This document shows, piece by piece, positions 44,701 to 58,313 of a DNA stretch of 64,000 bases (its first letter is position 1; each line of letters starts with the position of its first letter). The stretch is from Amaurobius ferox (taxonomy: Eukaryota > Arthropoda > Arachnida > Araneae > Amaurobiidae). The notes beneath the pieces were generated by a model. That model was not told the DNA's origin. It made no database searches and saw nothing but the letters and a program-made list of their open reading frames with translations. The stretch is taken from positions 8,019,191 to 8,083,190 of the forward strand of contig OX578145.1 in the NCBI GenBank assembly GCA_951213105.1. Reading direction: 5' to 3'. Made by a program: the position numbers and the translations under genes.

Positions 44701-47700
44701 AGTTATTTGACGTACCTCAATTTTGGTGTTAATAGAAAGAACTATAAAACGTATGCTTTTTTTGTGCTTAAATCTGAAACAATATTTGATAATCAGAATT
44801 TTATTATGTGTGCAGATGCCACATTTAAAGAACTTTATCTATCTAAATAAAATTAAAAATCCACCAGTTTGTCTCACCATCATGGGAGCAGGCTGTACCG
44901 ATTTTCATAAAATTTTAATGGGTAGCCTTTGTAGAGTTCTACTTAAAATTTAGGTGTCTGTCTGTGCTTTTGTTGGTCTAATAATGATTGGGTCCAAACG
45001 GGACTCAATTGTTATTTTAGTCTCCAAACCGACTTAGGCGGTTTTGATTCTCTCTACAATAAATGCAAATAAAAATCCGGTAATATGACCCAATTGTTGC
45101 TTGCTCCTCTATTTCTAAAATTACGGAAGCTTTATAAGTTTACGAAAGAAAAAACCTTGTAGTCTCAAAAGGCAAAAACGAAATATCTCTCTAGATTTTT
45201 ACCAGTAATAAGAAGTACATAAACACAGTCTACAAAGAAGCAATTGTTTTGTACATTTTTCATTATCTATATAAATAAAATTGTAAGTTGTGCTCTGTTT
45301 ATTATATCACCATAGGAGAACTCACCTTTTTCCTTTTTGTGAGAATTTACATAAAATTTTAAAGAAATATTAAAAGTTCATCGTAAATTTCTTTGTATTA
45401 GATACAAGCAGTACACCCGTTCTTCTTTCGGAATATACATGCCATGCTGCATAATTATGTTTGCAAATTGAATTAGCTGCTATACCTCCAAATAAACTTA
45501 AATTTGAAAATTCGATAATATGGTAAGATAATATCTGAAACCAATTTGCTGTGTATTCCAGGTATATTATAAAATTATCACGTAAATCACATACACAGAA
45601 CCCACCTGTAAGAGGGACCTCCCTAAATTAGGATCAAGCTCTCATTGCAGATAACAATATCTATAGACCAGTTATTATGCATTCATCAGCATAAAATAGC
45701 CTATAACTATAATGGTAGCAAGAAAACTTGTTATGTGCTACAGTTTTACAAATTCTTAATACATCAACGTGTTTCATATTGAAGTTTAAATGTATGTGGC
45801 AATGTGACTATTTAAATGATGCACAATATGCAACAGGATAGTTAATATTTATTTAAAATTAAATAAGTGTATCCTTGTACAGTATATAAAATATAAATCC
45901 TATCGTTCTATGTAAATCTTTACGTGCAGATATCCATTTCAAATTCTTTATTTTTGTATACTATAATATATATTTTGATGTATTATAATACATTGTATAT
46001 GTAAAGGGAAGTAATATTATGTGGTCAAATTGTATAAATTTCGAAATTGACTTGCACTTTGACTTGCACACGAAATTGACTTGCACAAATACCAATTAAC
46101 CCTTTTTGAATAATTCACTACGACTATATGGGAAAGTATGAAGAATTTGAAACTTTTGGTATTTTTTTCACATTTGACACGTTTGGAACATTTTGATTTA
46201 ACCCAGTTGATTTAACCCTCATTGATTTAACCCAGTTAAATTAAAACATAAATGCATATCTAACTTGAGTTTGAGATATTTTCTACCTTTGTATGTTGTG
46301 CGAGAATAAAAGTATAGGTAGTAATCAGTCGCATATATCGAAAAAAGACATTTATGAGAGTTTTTTTTTAATTTATCAGAATTTTTATACATCTGAAACA
46401 GCATTTAAAATTATTATAGGTCTGCAACATATTTATATTTTCCGAAAACATTTTAATACAGTCAATTAATACAGTCAGTCTAAATAAAATGCTAAGAAAC
46501 TTGCATTTCATTCTGTTTAATGCAAAAACTACATAAGCAGAAACATTTTCGTAATAAAGAAAATATTAAATTCATTGATTATTTCTCTGAAAAACCACTG
46601 CTGAAAAAAAACTTCCATGCTGTAGACTTCGGGGAGTAATTTGATAATAGCTTTTTAGTTGTAGGGTCAAGATAAAGATGTGCAATGGGGTGTGGAGAAT
46701 GTGCCCACCCAGAGGTGCGAAGGGATAGCAATTGCCTTACAATAGGCTGTTGACAGCAGTCAGTAGGGGAAGAGAATTGTTCAGTTGGAAAGCAAACATT
46801 TTCCGAGGCATATTGGGGTCAATTTTGGGACAAAATTGATTCTGAGATTCGGGCAGAAATAGCACAATTGGCAGGAGAAATGTTGGTCGCTAAAGTGGTT
46901 AATTTTCAGTTTTCTTTATTTTGAGCTTAACATGCAATCTCTATTCTATATTAAAAATATATTGTAACTGTCCACATCCTAAATGTATTTTCAATTGTTT
47001 TTTTCAGTGTTATTGTTGATATCCAGGTAGATTCAGAACATCTCCCTGTAGTTACAAACAAGGATGGAGGCCAAGTTTTGCGCTTCTTTTGGTTGGATGC
47101 CTATGAAGATCAATTTAAGCAACCAGGTAAATTAATTTCACTGCACATTATGTCAGTCACATAAAGTGCTCAAAATACAGTAACCTATAAAAATATATTG
47201 TTGCAAAACATATCCTCTAGAATCATGGGTGTATATGTAGGATATAAGAATTGTTAGAAAACTTTAGTGTAAACAAATAACACATATCAGTTATAGTACT
47301 GTCAAAATCCAAAAATTACTGCTTGCTGATTGGCTAATCACATTAGGTCAGCTTGCCACTAAGTTTTAACCCCATGTTATGTATTCCTGCAGATTGAGAC
47401 ATCAACATCCGGATTATGCTAATTTTCTACTTCAATCCATTAGAGATTAGCATACTCCGGAAAAACTTTAATTTCTATTTCAAAAAACATTAACTTCTAC
47501 TTCAATCACGCAGCAATATTTAAGCTGGTGGATGTGTCAGTAGAAGTTGTTCTGTTGTCTGTATTCTATAGTCTGTATTCTGATCATATTGTCTGATCTA
47601 GTGATGTTACTGTTCAAACATTACCTATTTTCTGGAATGTTCTAGAATGTTCTTAATGATGTTGTGTACATTTTAAAGCATGATTGCTGATAAATTGGCA

Positions 47701-50700
47701 AAGTACGTGGCCGGTTTGGTTGGGCCTAATTTTCTGTCTACTGTAGAATTTCAAGACTCTGTTGTTATGACCAGTACAAACACAGTATCAAAGTAAATGA
47801 TACGTGTTGTGTTTATGTTTTTATTATATTAATTTCATGAAAATAAATTTAGTTATTTTTTCACGTATCGACTCTTCACTGATGTGTCTAAATAAATCCA
47901 CTGCTACTTCTGCAAAAGTCTTCATGGCAACGTGCAATATTGAATTTTAACCTGATTTTAAATTTTTAAGTATTTGTGCATACCAACAAGAATAAGTTTA
48001 AGTTTATAGATAACTTACATTTATTCACAAGCACAAAGTAAACAGGAACAATATACAATCAAACAGCACTTAAATGCTCCACTAATTACACAAAATAAGC
48101 TATAATATTTTCAAAACATTGGCTAAAATAATTTCACAAAACAACAGCGGAGGACGCAGTAGCCCAGTGGTTAGCGTGCGGGAATTGCACTCGCTAGGCC
48201 CGGATTCGATTCCCTCTGCTGCCAAAACTACCGCCGTGTTCACACGGAGTATGATCACATTAAGCATGTGGGTCCGTAAGTCCTTCCGAGAGGTTGATGG
48301 TAGAGGAAGGAGGGTATGGTCCCTGTGGATGCCTCCCCCACTGGGTTTCGGTTTAAATTGGGTGGCTCTTCCTGGCCGTCCAAACTGTTACCTTATACCT
48401 TTCTGGTAGGTCGAACGGTCTGGGTTTCAATAACAACAAAACAGCTACTATTCTCAAAACGTTGACCAAAGTTACAGTTCACTGTAGTTTGTATATCGTC
48501 AACTCGTCAACTGAACAATGGCGTGATGAGTTCTTTTTATAGTCTCTCTATAGAAACTTCTGGAAATCTGTAGTAATTTTCAGAATTATCTAATATCTCA
48601 TAGAATAATCGTTATTAGGTAATGTTTCGAGAAGTCACCAAAGATCGCCAAATTGGCAATAAACCGCCAAATCTGGCAACCCTTCTGACTCGAAATTCTG
48701 GCAACTATAGAGTGACATAATGAAAGAATGTTCAAACCACTGTCTTCTGGACAAAACACTCTGATGGCACAGTTTGGTCTGTGATAGAGACAGAAGACAA
48801 GACGGGGGACACCAGTGAGAGAATATTACACGTTCGCAACAGTATAATATGGAGGTCCCAAATTTATTAACTAGCCTTAAATGATTATAAGTAATAATGC
48901 TAATTGAAAAAAGAATAATATTTGTTGTGTCATCTATTCATAAGCCCAGCAATTAAATTATTATGTATAGTCTTGTGCTTTCTGTCAATTCTCATTTGAA
49001 AAAATTATGAAAATTGGTTTGGTAGAAGCCCAGAGTTCATTTAAAAATAATTGTAAAATTGGGTTTGGTAAGCTAAAGATAAATTGCTTTACATAAATAG
49101 AGATCAAGACATGAATAAAAATAATTTTTAGGATTGATTTAATTGTCAAATAAAAATTAAAAGATAAATGAACCACATTGTGTAAAAATTAATTAAAAAC
49201 CAAATGAAATTAAAAACAGTGAATACATTTAGCAATATGTAAAATCTTTTTCCAAAATAATTTTAAGAATAAAATGTAAAATTTGCATTCATTAAGGATT
49301 GAACTTCAAAACAATGGTACACATTACCAACAAAGATATTGAGATCATGTGTCATAGATTATCCATTGTATAATTTGCCGAATTTTCAAACCGCCCACTT
49401 TTAAAAATGTATCATTTTCAGGTAAAATTTCCTACTCTGTCTAAAATGTATTAGTCTTCAGTTAAGATAAAATTTGAAAATGGATTCGATAAATCCCCAA
49501 AAATGAATTGATAGAACCAACTTGGGTTTTAAATGCATGGATGGATGACGTATGAAAACATGAACAATATGGAATAGGAATGTATAAGAATGTTGATATT
49601 TTCATTCGTTTAAATGCTTATTTATGAATTCTACATAATTCAATTTGTATCATACTCTTATTAATTTGTTTTCACTCTATTCTAGGTACTGTGTACTTTT
49701 TTGGAAAAGTGTATTTAGAGGATGCTAAAACATACACCAGCTGTTGTATTATTGTAAAAGATGTTCCAAGGCGTGTGTTTTTTCTGCCTCGAGAGACGGT
49801 TAGTAGTTTTGTATTATTCCAATTAGCATATTCATGTATAAAATGAAAGGAACCTGCAAAACGTCTGGTCTAATTTTGTTTTTAAACCCAATGTATACCA
49901 GTAAATGAGAACACGAAGATAATTTCATTATTCTGACAAGAGAGGGATTAGTAAATATTTAATTTTTGCCAGTCAATTTCTTAGACCTTGCTATTATTTA
50001 CAAGGAGGGTCTTCATACCTTGCACTGTTAAATCGATTTGAAAAAAAAATGAGATGATTCTGCACATGTATAAAGAATGAGATCAATCAAATTTAGTGGC
50101 TGAATTCCAGTAAATAATCTGGAAAAATAATAATAAATAGTGAGTTTTGATTGCCAGAGACCAATGCTCCAGTGGGATTGGATGAGCAATATGTTGTGCT
50201 TGTCTTCTGATGCTGGTGATTGTAATGCTTTTTTGAAAGGGCTTTCTTAACATTTGTTTAAATTTGCAATCCTTTCTGAATTAGTAAATTAAAAAAGTTT
50301 ACTGTTAGGTAAATAATATATGTAAGTTACGTATATTATTTCAGTTATTTAGTTAATTACTTTACTTTTGGTAATGTATAGGGAAAGTATTGAAATCAAT
50401 GTTTTGATGAATCTACACATTTCAAGCACTCTAGAACCTGAAAACAGTCATTTTAGTGTGACGTCTGTCTGACCGTAGCTAATGAAAAATTTATGTTCCT
50501 AAGCTTTTTTCTGTATTTCTTTCTATTCGTTATACAAATATTTTGACTTTATTGTTTTGTGAAATATTTTACCATGTTTTATCATTTTTTATCTGTAGCA
50601 TTTTGACATGAAGACCAAAACTTCCAGCAATAAATCTGTGACAATGCCAGATGTGTATTCAGAAGTAAATACCTTGTTGGAAAAAATGAAGATTTCAGAA

Positions 50701-53700
50701 TTTCGTAGTAAAGTAAGTGCACTTTTCTATTTTTAATATTGTAAAAGTCTGGGATATATCAGATACTTATATTTTTTATGACTGGCTAGTCTCACTGTAT
50801 GTTCTTCCCTCCCACTTTAATTTCTGGAACAAATTTATATAAATTAGTGAGAGGTTAAATACTGTGCAAGTCAGATCAAGAAAAATGCACTTATATTTAG
50901 GAGGGTGAGTAAGGGCTCTAAAGAAAGATCTCTGCATGCAGTTTGCCCATTATTAGTCAACTGAAAGATTGGAGCAGCAATGAGGGCATAAAAAGGGAGA
51001 TATAATAGAATGTGTTTGTTTTATCTCGCATAATAAAACTGCATTTAATATACATGTTCATGCATTTTACCATTTCATATATAAGGAACAATAGTTGTTT
51101 GTTTATCCTGATGTATGTTTGCAGGGGGTAATTGCCATTCTTAATCAAAATATCCGAAATGCATTTGAATATTCCAATAAAAACTAATTTGACGTAAAAT
51201 AGTATGCATATCTTTTAAATACGACCAATTTTCATTTTAAAAAGAATTAAAATGCGAAATTTTCTGCACCATTTTCCTTCAACGTGACTTTTGGCGTAGA
51301 AAAATTATTTCTCAATTTCCATTTCATTTTTCCACATACAGTAATATTTTCGTGATTTAAATAAAAAATAATAAAAATTACACTCATTGACAGCTCAGAA
51401 CTTTACAAAATATGACAAGACAGCTTAAATTGTTTAACATTTGATAGTACCAGATTAATTTTTCTTGTAGATTAGTAAAAATCATTCACAATCTCAAATT
51501 TTCATAAATTAAAAAGCATTAAGAAAAATGTGGTAAATGGCGATGATAAATTCCCAATACTGATTTTAGAAATTTAGTAAATAATATTTAAATTAAACAG
51601 TACTAAAATATTTATACATTAAACATGTTAGTACAACTAACATGTATGAATGTTGTAACATTGTTAATATCATTTACTAAATTTACAAAAATGGGCATGT
51701 TATGTACCTGTTAGTGTTTAAAATGATTTCTCTGGTTTAATTCGATTTAAAAAAAATGTTAAAATATTTTTAACTATATCCTGTTTATTTGCAAAAATAA
51801 GAATTTGTCTTGCATTATACTTATAATATAGTACATTGTAATAATTACATAGTCGTGTGCTTCGATAAGTGACATAAGAACAAATTTGCAATGTTTTCAT
51901 GATAGAATGAAGTTCGGTTCGAAATTTGATTAGTGGCATATTATTCTAATAAAGAGAAAGCAAATGGAACTGTATTGTGTTTAGAAAATCAAAATGTTTT
52001 CATTATCTTAGTTGTGACAGGGAAATTGGTTAATTAATGACAGGGAATTAATGACAGGTTGGAAATTAATGACAGGGAAATTGGTTTGAAGGGGCAAGGG
52101 TATCTGGAAAAATGAGAGAATGTTTTTAATTAAAATTAATTTATTCTAGTTTTTTTTATGTCTTGACACAAAAATATAGGACTATAATATATTGTTTAAA
52201 ATTATAATGTAAAATTATTAATTGAAGGCATTTCTCAAGCTAATGTGTGTCTTTTCATCCTTTAGAAATCTTTAAAAAATTATGCCTTTGGTTCTTCTGA
52301 AATCCCAGATGTTTGTGAGTACCTTGAAGTTCATTATTCTGTAAGTGTAGTTAAGGTTTTAAATTAATGTTACATTAAAAAAATATATTGAAGTCATGTG
52401 TTTTAATGTTTTAAACTGCTGAATTTTGTCACAAAATGTTATTTGAAATGATGTTATTTATATCAGTAAAAGCTTATTTAAAATTTTTTTGCCACATCGA
52501 TGACAGTTTGACAAGTTTTAAAAGCCATTTGATTGCTTACATTTTGTCAGGGTTCGATTTAGAGAAAAACAGTGCATAGTAACAAAAAATGCATCACGAA
52601 AATCGATCTTGTGCAGCAATTGAGTGTTTGTGATCAAAAAGTAAGCGAATAAAACAATTGCACAAAAAGGGTTTCAGCGTGCTCTCCAAATGTGTTTCTA
52701 ATGACCCTAAATCATTCTAAGTTTCTAAATATATAATAATATTTTAATAATGTTATTATGAAAATATACCTTCATTTCATTTATAATATGTTTCAAAGAT
52801 AATTTCATATTTTTTCGGAAATGAAACAAAATTTCCGAGAAAATTTAGAATTGACTGGTGAGATTAAGTATTTGAAGAGGCCAATCAGACAATCGTAAAT
52901 CATGTTTTATAGTTGCTTATAACATATTTCTCAATGTTTCAGCAAAATTTATTTTTGAAATCTGTTAAAAAAAACACGTTCGATTGATACAATAATTGGT
53001 AACAAAATTTTAGTAGACCAAATTTTCATGCTATGAATAAGGTGATGTCACTTTTTTTACTATTATTCACATTCTCTTTGAGAAATAGCAATCATTGCAT
53101 GGCACATTGCGATCAAAGGCATACCACGTAAGGTATTATAATTTTAGTGATATGAGAAGCTGAATTATTTTTTAGTGAAAATCGGTGTCTCTAGCTTAAA
53201 AAAAGGGGAAGGGCACACATTCAGGAAAATTGAAATGGTTGGCTCCCTTCTTTACACACTGAAGAATAATGAAATCTCATTTCCATCATTCAAACAACAC
53301 CTAGCCATGACTTGTCAGTGCCTAGTGAATTTAAGGAACAACTCTTTACAACAGTTCCAGATGAAGCTGCTAGAGACATTTTCGGAAAAAGCGAAATTTT
53401 CTAGGGAAAAAAACACAAAAAGTGGGCCTGTGCCTCGTTTTTATCCCTGTTTCACGAGAAAAAATTTTCCGTACAGCAGGACCTGGAAATCTGGGAAAAT
53501 ATCAGGGAATTTCAAAATGAATTTCTTGTGCCCCTGTGCAGGCCCACTGATGCAGGCCATACAGATTACAAGGAAACCACCCTGATGCAGACCGTACAGA
53601 TTACGTGGAAATCTCTAATCGAAACATTCATTATGAATTATTTTTGAAACAGATTGTTGTTCTGCGGTAGATTCAGTGAATTTGGAGCCACAATAATCAA

Positions 53701-54143
53701 GAAACAGCGTAAAGTTGATAAAAACATGCATTCATTGATAAAACCATTGATAAAAGCATTCATTCATTGAATTCATGCTTTTATCAATGAATGCATGTCA
53801 TTGATAAAAGCATGCATTCAATGACATCGTGACGTCACATCTGTTTGAGAGTGCACCCATGTTAGTGCAGAAATTCTAAAAGCAAACTTGCAGGGGAAGA
53901 CTGTCACTGCTACTTAAGACGTAATGCACTTTCTGCAAATTGTCGCAATTTGCGATGCAATGCAATAATGATTACATTGAACCCTGCATTTTGTACTCAG
54001 ATGTTGAGTTACTTTAATACTGCAAGAATATTAAGGAATAATATTCAGAAATTCAAATATATTTTGAATTTCAAAGAAAAATATATACAAAAAATTTTAT
54101 CTTTAAAAATTAAGCATGAAAGAAAGTTTTTTTTTCTTTTTAA

Positions 54144-54180
<37 letters not shown>

Positions 54181-57100
54181 CAAATAGGGAACTGTATTTT
54201 TCTCACAAGTAAGTGCCTGGAAACTTAATAAATTCCAGTCCCCATTGCTTATGATAGAGAAGTAGCATGATAGAGATAGTTATGATAGAGAAGTAGCAGT
54301 GGTCAAGTTTTCGGTCACCTTCTGGAGTGAAGAATATAAAAGTCTGAAGAATTTGCTTCAGTTTTCTAGTGGCACATAAATATGTAGTTTCTTTACATTT
54401 CTCTTGTTTCAACTGATTTCATGCACTGATGAATTATTGCAAGATTAAGTACAGACTTCGTATTGTTAAAGTCTTTTGAAAGATGTGTATATTTGTGTGT
54501 TTCTTGTATCTTTGTTGTAATATAAAAACACTGCCTCAGAAGAAGTCTAAAAAGAGCTGCAGTAGTCTGCTGTATACCATTTAACGTGTAACGGAATACT
54601 GCTTTGTGTTACAGAAATTAATATCAGGGTGACCACAGATCTGGAAAACCTGGAATTATCAGGAAATTTTATTCTTCTGGGAAAATAAGGGAATCCCGTC
54701 GAAAGCCCAGTAGCAAAAACTTTTCTGTCAGTCTGAGACTCTGATTTGGGTATTTGAAAATAATCTGCAGCATTTAAGTTTACATAAAATACATTGGCAC
54801 CTTAAGCGTTATTTTGTCAAAAATTTCTCAGTTTTACATAAACATAGAAATTTGACAAAATATGATAAATATTAAAACTAAAATATTTAATATTATTGTT
54901 TCTTATATTTTTTTAATTTCATATTAGTTTAAGAAAATAATCATATATTGTTTGCAGTAAAATTAAACATTTCAAAATAATCAAGACTGTTTTGGTTAAA
55001 TACACAAACACAGGTATAATAATTATGTAATTTTATTTTAAATAAATAAAATTAAATTATGCATTGCTTTCAATAAAATTAAACATTTCAAAATATGGAA
55101 GATTGTTTTGTATAAGCACACAGATTACAGATACAATATGTATATAATTCTATATTCACTATTTTCAGCTATGCCACATGCTCTTTCCTTTGAGTTTAAT
55201 TCCTTTTATTTTCTTTTTTTTTTTTTTAAATATATCTAAAACATTAACATTTGAAATGGATTTATACTGCAACTTTTTACCAGTATGAAATTTCGAAAAA
55301 TGCGTTTTCAGATTTTTAAAAAGAATTTTTTTATTACACTCTAAACAAGAAACTTTTTCCATCTGCACCGACATTTCGATGCAACTGTGAAAATGCTAAT
55401 TTTACTCGACTAGAAACATGCTTACTTCGGTTGATGACTGGCAGAGATAAGGGATAATAAAATGGAATTCTCCCTGTACCATCGGAACCACCCACTTTGC
55501 AACAGGTGTTCGTGGTGTTTAGGGGGGAGGTGGGTGTGGGAAAAGAAAGGAGTGTAAGTAGATGAAAAGTCGGAAGAGGGGTCAAAGAAAAAGGCCGCTC
55601 ACAAATGCATTTATTTTCTTTTTGCTTTTGGCAAATCAGATTCTAAGATCATTTTTTCATTTATTTATTTTTTTAAAAAATCAGTTTTTTTTTAAAAAAA
55701 AATCTGTGATGTCCGTCTCGCAATTTCTACTACCAGGGTTGAAAGTCGGGCAAAACTGGGAATTTCTGCAATTTTGTTTTTCATTTTCTGACCTTATAGT
55801 TTTCTTTTAGCTGAATGAACAATGCTTGTTCATTCCTTGATGTTACATTTTTCATATCTCGTCAGAAGACCCATTACTCATCTTCTTTAAATATACTTCT
55901 GAACAAGAGGCTGGAGAGAGAGTTTTCATCAACAGGCAAATGTTTCAGGGAATTATTAGGGAAAATATCAAGGAATTTCAAAATGAATTTCTTCTGACCA
56001 CCCTGAATGTTTTACAAAGCCATTTAATGCTGAACTTTTCATAGTGATATCTATAGTTGTAATAATTTTCATATTGCACTTGAGACTTTCATTTTTGTAG
56101 CTTAGATTTTATTGTACCTTGGTGTTAATAACCTGATAATATATAACCTATTTACAGTTGCTGAATATCCAAATTCAAGCAAGCAAGGTTGAAAGTGAAG
56201 CGACTTGTGTTATATATAACAAAATATAAGCTTAAGATTGCTTACTTGGTCATTCTGTTACCACCTTTGAATGATGATTTTGTGGTTTTTGGACTTTGTT
56301 AAGCAAAGTGAGGAAATATCATCGCTTACCCCTTACTGATGAATGATAAAAACCACAAAACTGTACAAGGATGGTAAAACAATGACCTATATAAGCTTTT
56401 CCCCCTTAAGGTTAAGCTTTTGCTTTAGCTGAATTTTTTCCTTCAGATCTCAATTACAAAATCGTTTTGTTCAAAATATGGTGTTTCCATGTTGTGCTCT
56501 TCAAAGAGTTGATGTTGTACTACAATCAAATCATTGTTCCTTAACCATTGACAGTTGTGAAAGAAACTGATTTAAGATAAAAACACATCATTTTTAATTC
56601 AGACTTTTCAAAATCATCCAATGCAAAATTTTTCATTCAAATAATTTACATTATCTCTTATCTCAAAGTAGCATGCTGAATTTATGCTATGCCAAAAACA
56701 TAAACTTCTGTTCTTATTTTGAACTTCTGATTATATATATATATATATATATAGTCAAGAGGGGGGGGGGGGGGGACTCTCTTTATACCACAAACATCAA
56801 GCAAATTCTTATAATAAAAATTGTAAGTACTGCAAGAGGAAATTGAAAAAGAATATGAAATGTTTTTTATAAAGTATTTTAAAATAATTTTTGTTAAATT
56901 ATCTTTTAAGATAAACATGATCAATGTGGTATCATCTCTGTTCTTCCAAGGTTGTTCAAATAGATCTATCTGATGTATGTTTCTTTAATTTAGGCAAAAC
57001 ACCCTCCTCTTCCTTCTAGCCTGTGTGGATCTACATTTAGCCACATTCTAGGTGTTGATTCCTCGAGTTTGGAATTGCTTCTCCTCGAGCAGAAAATAAA

Positions 57101-58247
57101 AGGACCATGTTGGATTGATGTGCACTGCCCACGTAAGTTGACATAATTTTGCTGTTTACTCTTTTACTCTGAATGCAATGCATAGTATTCAAAATGGAAA
57201 GTATTAAGATGGGGTTGAAAATCCAAGTCTCAGATTTTTAAATATTTGCAGTTTGGACCATCTTTGAAAATGAATCAACCATTTTATCAGTGATGTATGT
57301 CTGTTTCTGTGTTGGAGCGGGATGTCTCCCGAACAAAATGTGCGATTTAAATGAAATTGGATATTATGAGTTCAGAGCTTGTGTTTACTCGCAATAGCCA
57401 CATTAATCCGAACTGTTTTAATTAAATTGACTTGCTATTTAAAAATCCACACAGGTTGCTTTTTTTTTTCTTTTCTTTCTAGCTAATCATTGATGTTTGC
57501 CTATTTTATACCCATGTTTAAAAAGTGCAATAACTTTAACAGAAACTATAATTACTCATTGTTCCAAAACTTTATTGTATTGTATTATTGTTCTTGTTAT
57601 AAATGTATGTGATATTTATGTGCGAGACCACTGGCAGGATAACTGTTCCTCTCTCCCCCAATGGATCCAATTGTCAAAATATTTGTGTGGTTTTGAGATG
57701 TAAATAAAATTAATAAAATATATATCGATTTGTAGATTTAATATGTAATAGAAAAGAAAAAAAATTGTTCATCATATAATTTCATTTTTTTTTTCCTTCA
57801 AATATCCATTTTTTTTGCTCCCTTTGATCTTTGACTTCAAAATAAACATTCTCCTGAGAGAAAAAGCTGTATACAGTAAACCCAAGAAATCCTACAAAAT
57901 AGGAAAATTTATTATTGCCGGTTTAATTGACTGTGCTTACTTCTTCTTTTCTATTCTTGGCTCAGAAGAGAAACAAATGTGTGTGTATGTGTGTGAGAAG
58001 AGAGGGGTTGGGAGGAAAGGGAAAGAATTTCTGTTAAATGAGTAGGCAGTATATGAGTATTAAGAAAACAGTATGTGTTGGTAAACTTTGCTGATTATTT
58101 CTAGAGAACTGTTGCACTAAATCAGTGTTTTCCAAACTTAAAATATTTTATAGCTTTTGAAATTGCAAATCATCAGTATACTCCCCCCAATCAAAGAAAA
58201 TTTTAATAATACGTTACTTTATTATCTGCACTATTAGTTTTTTTTTT

Positions 58248-58313
<66 letters not shown>

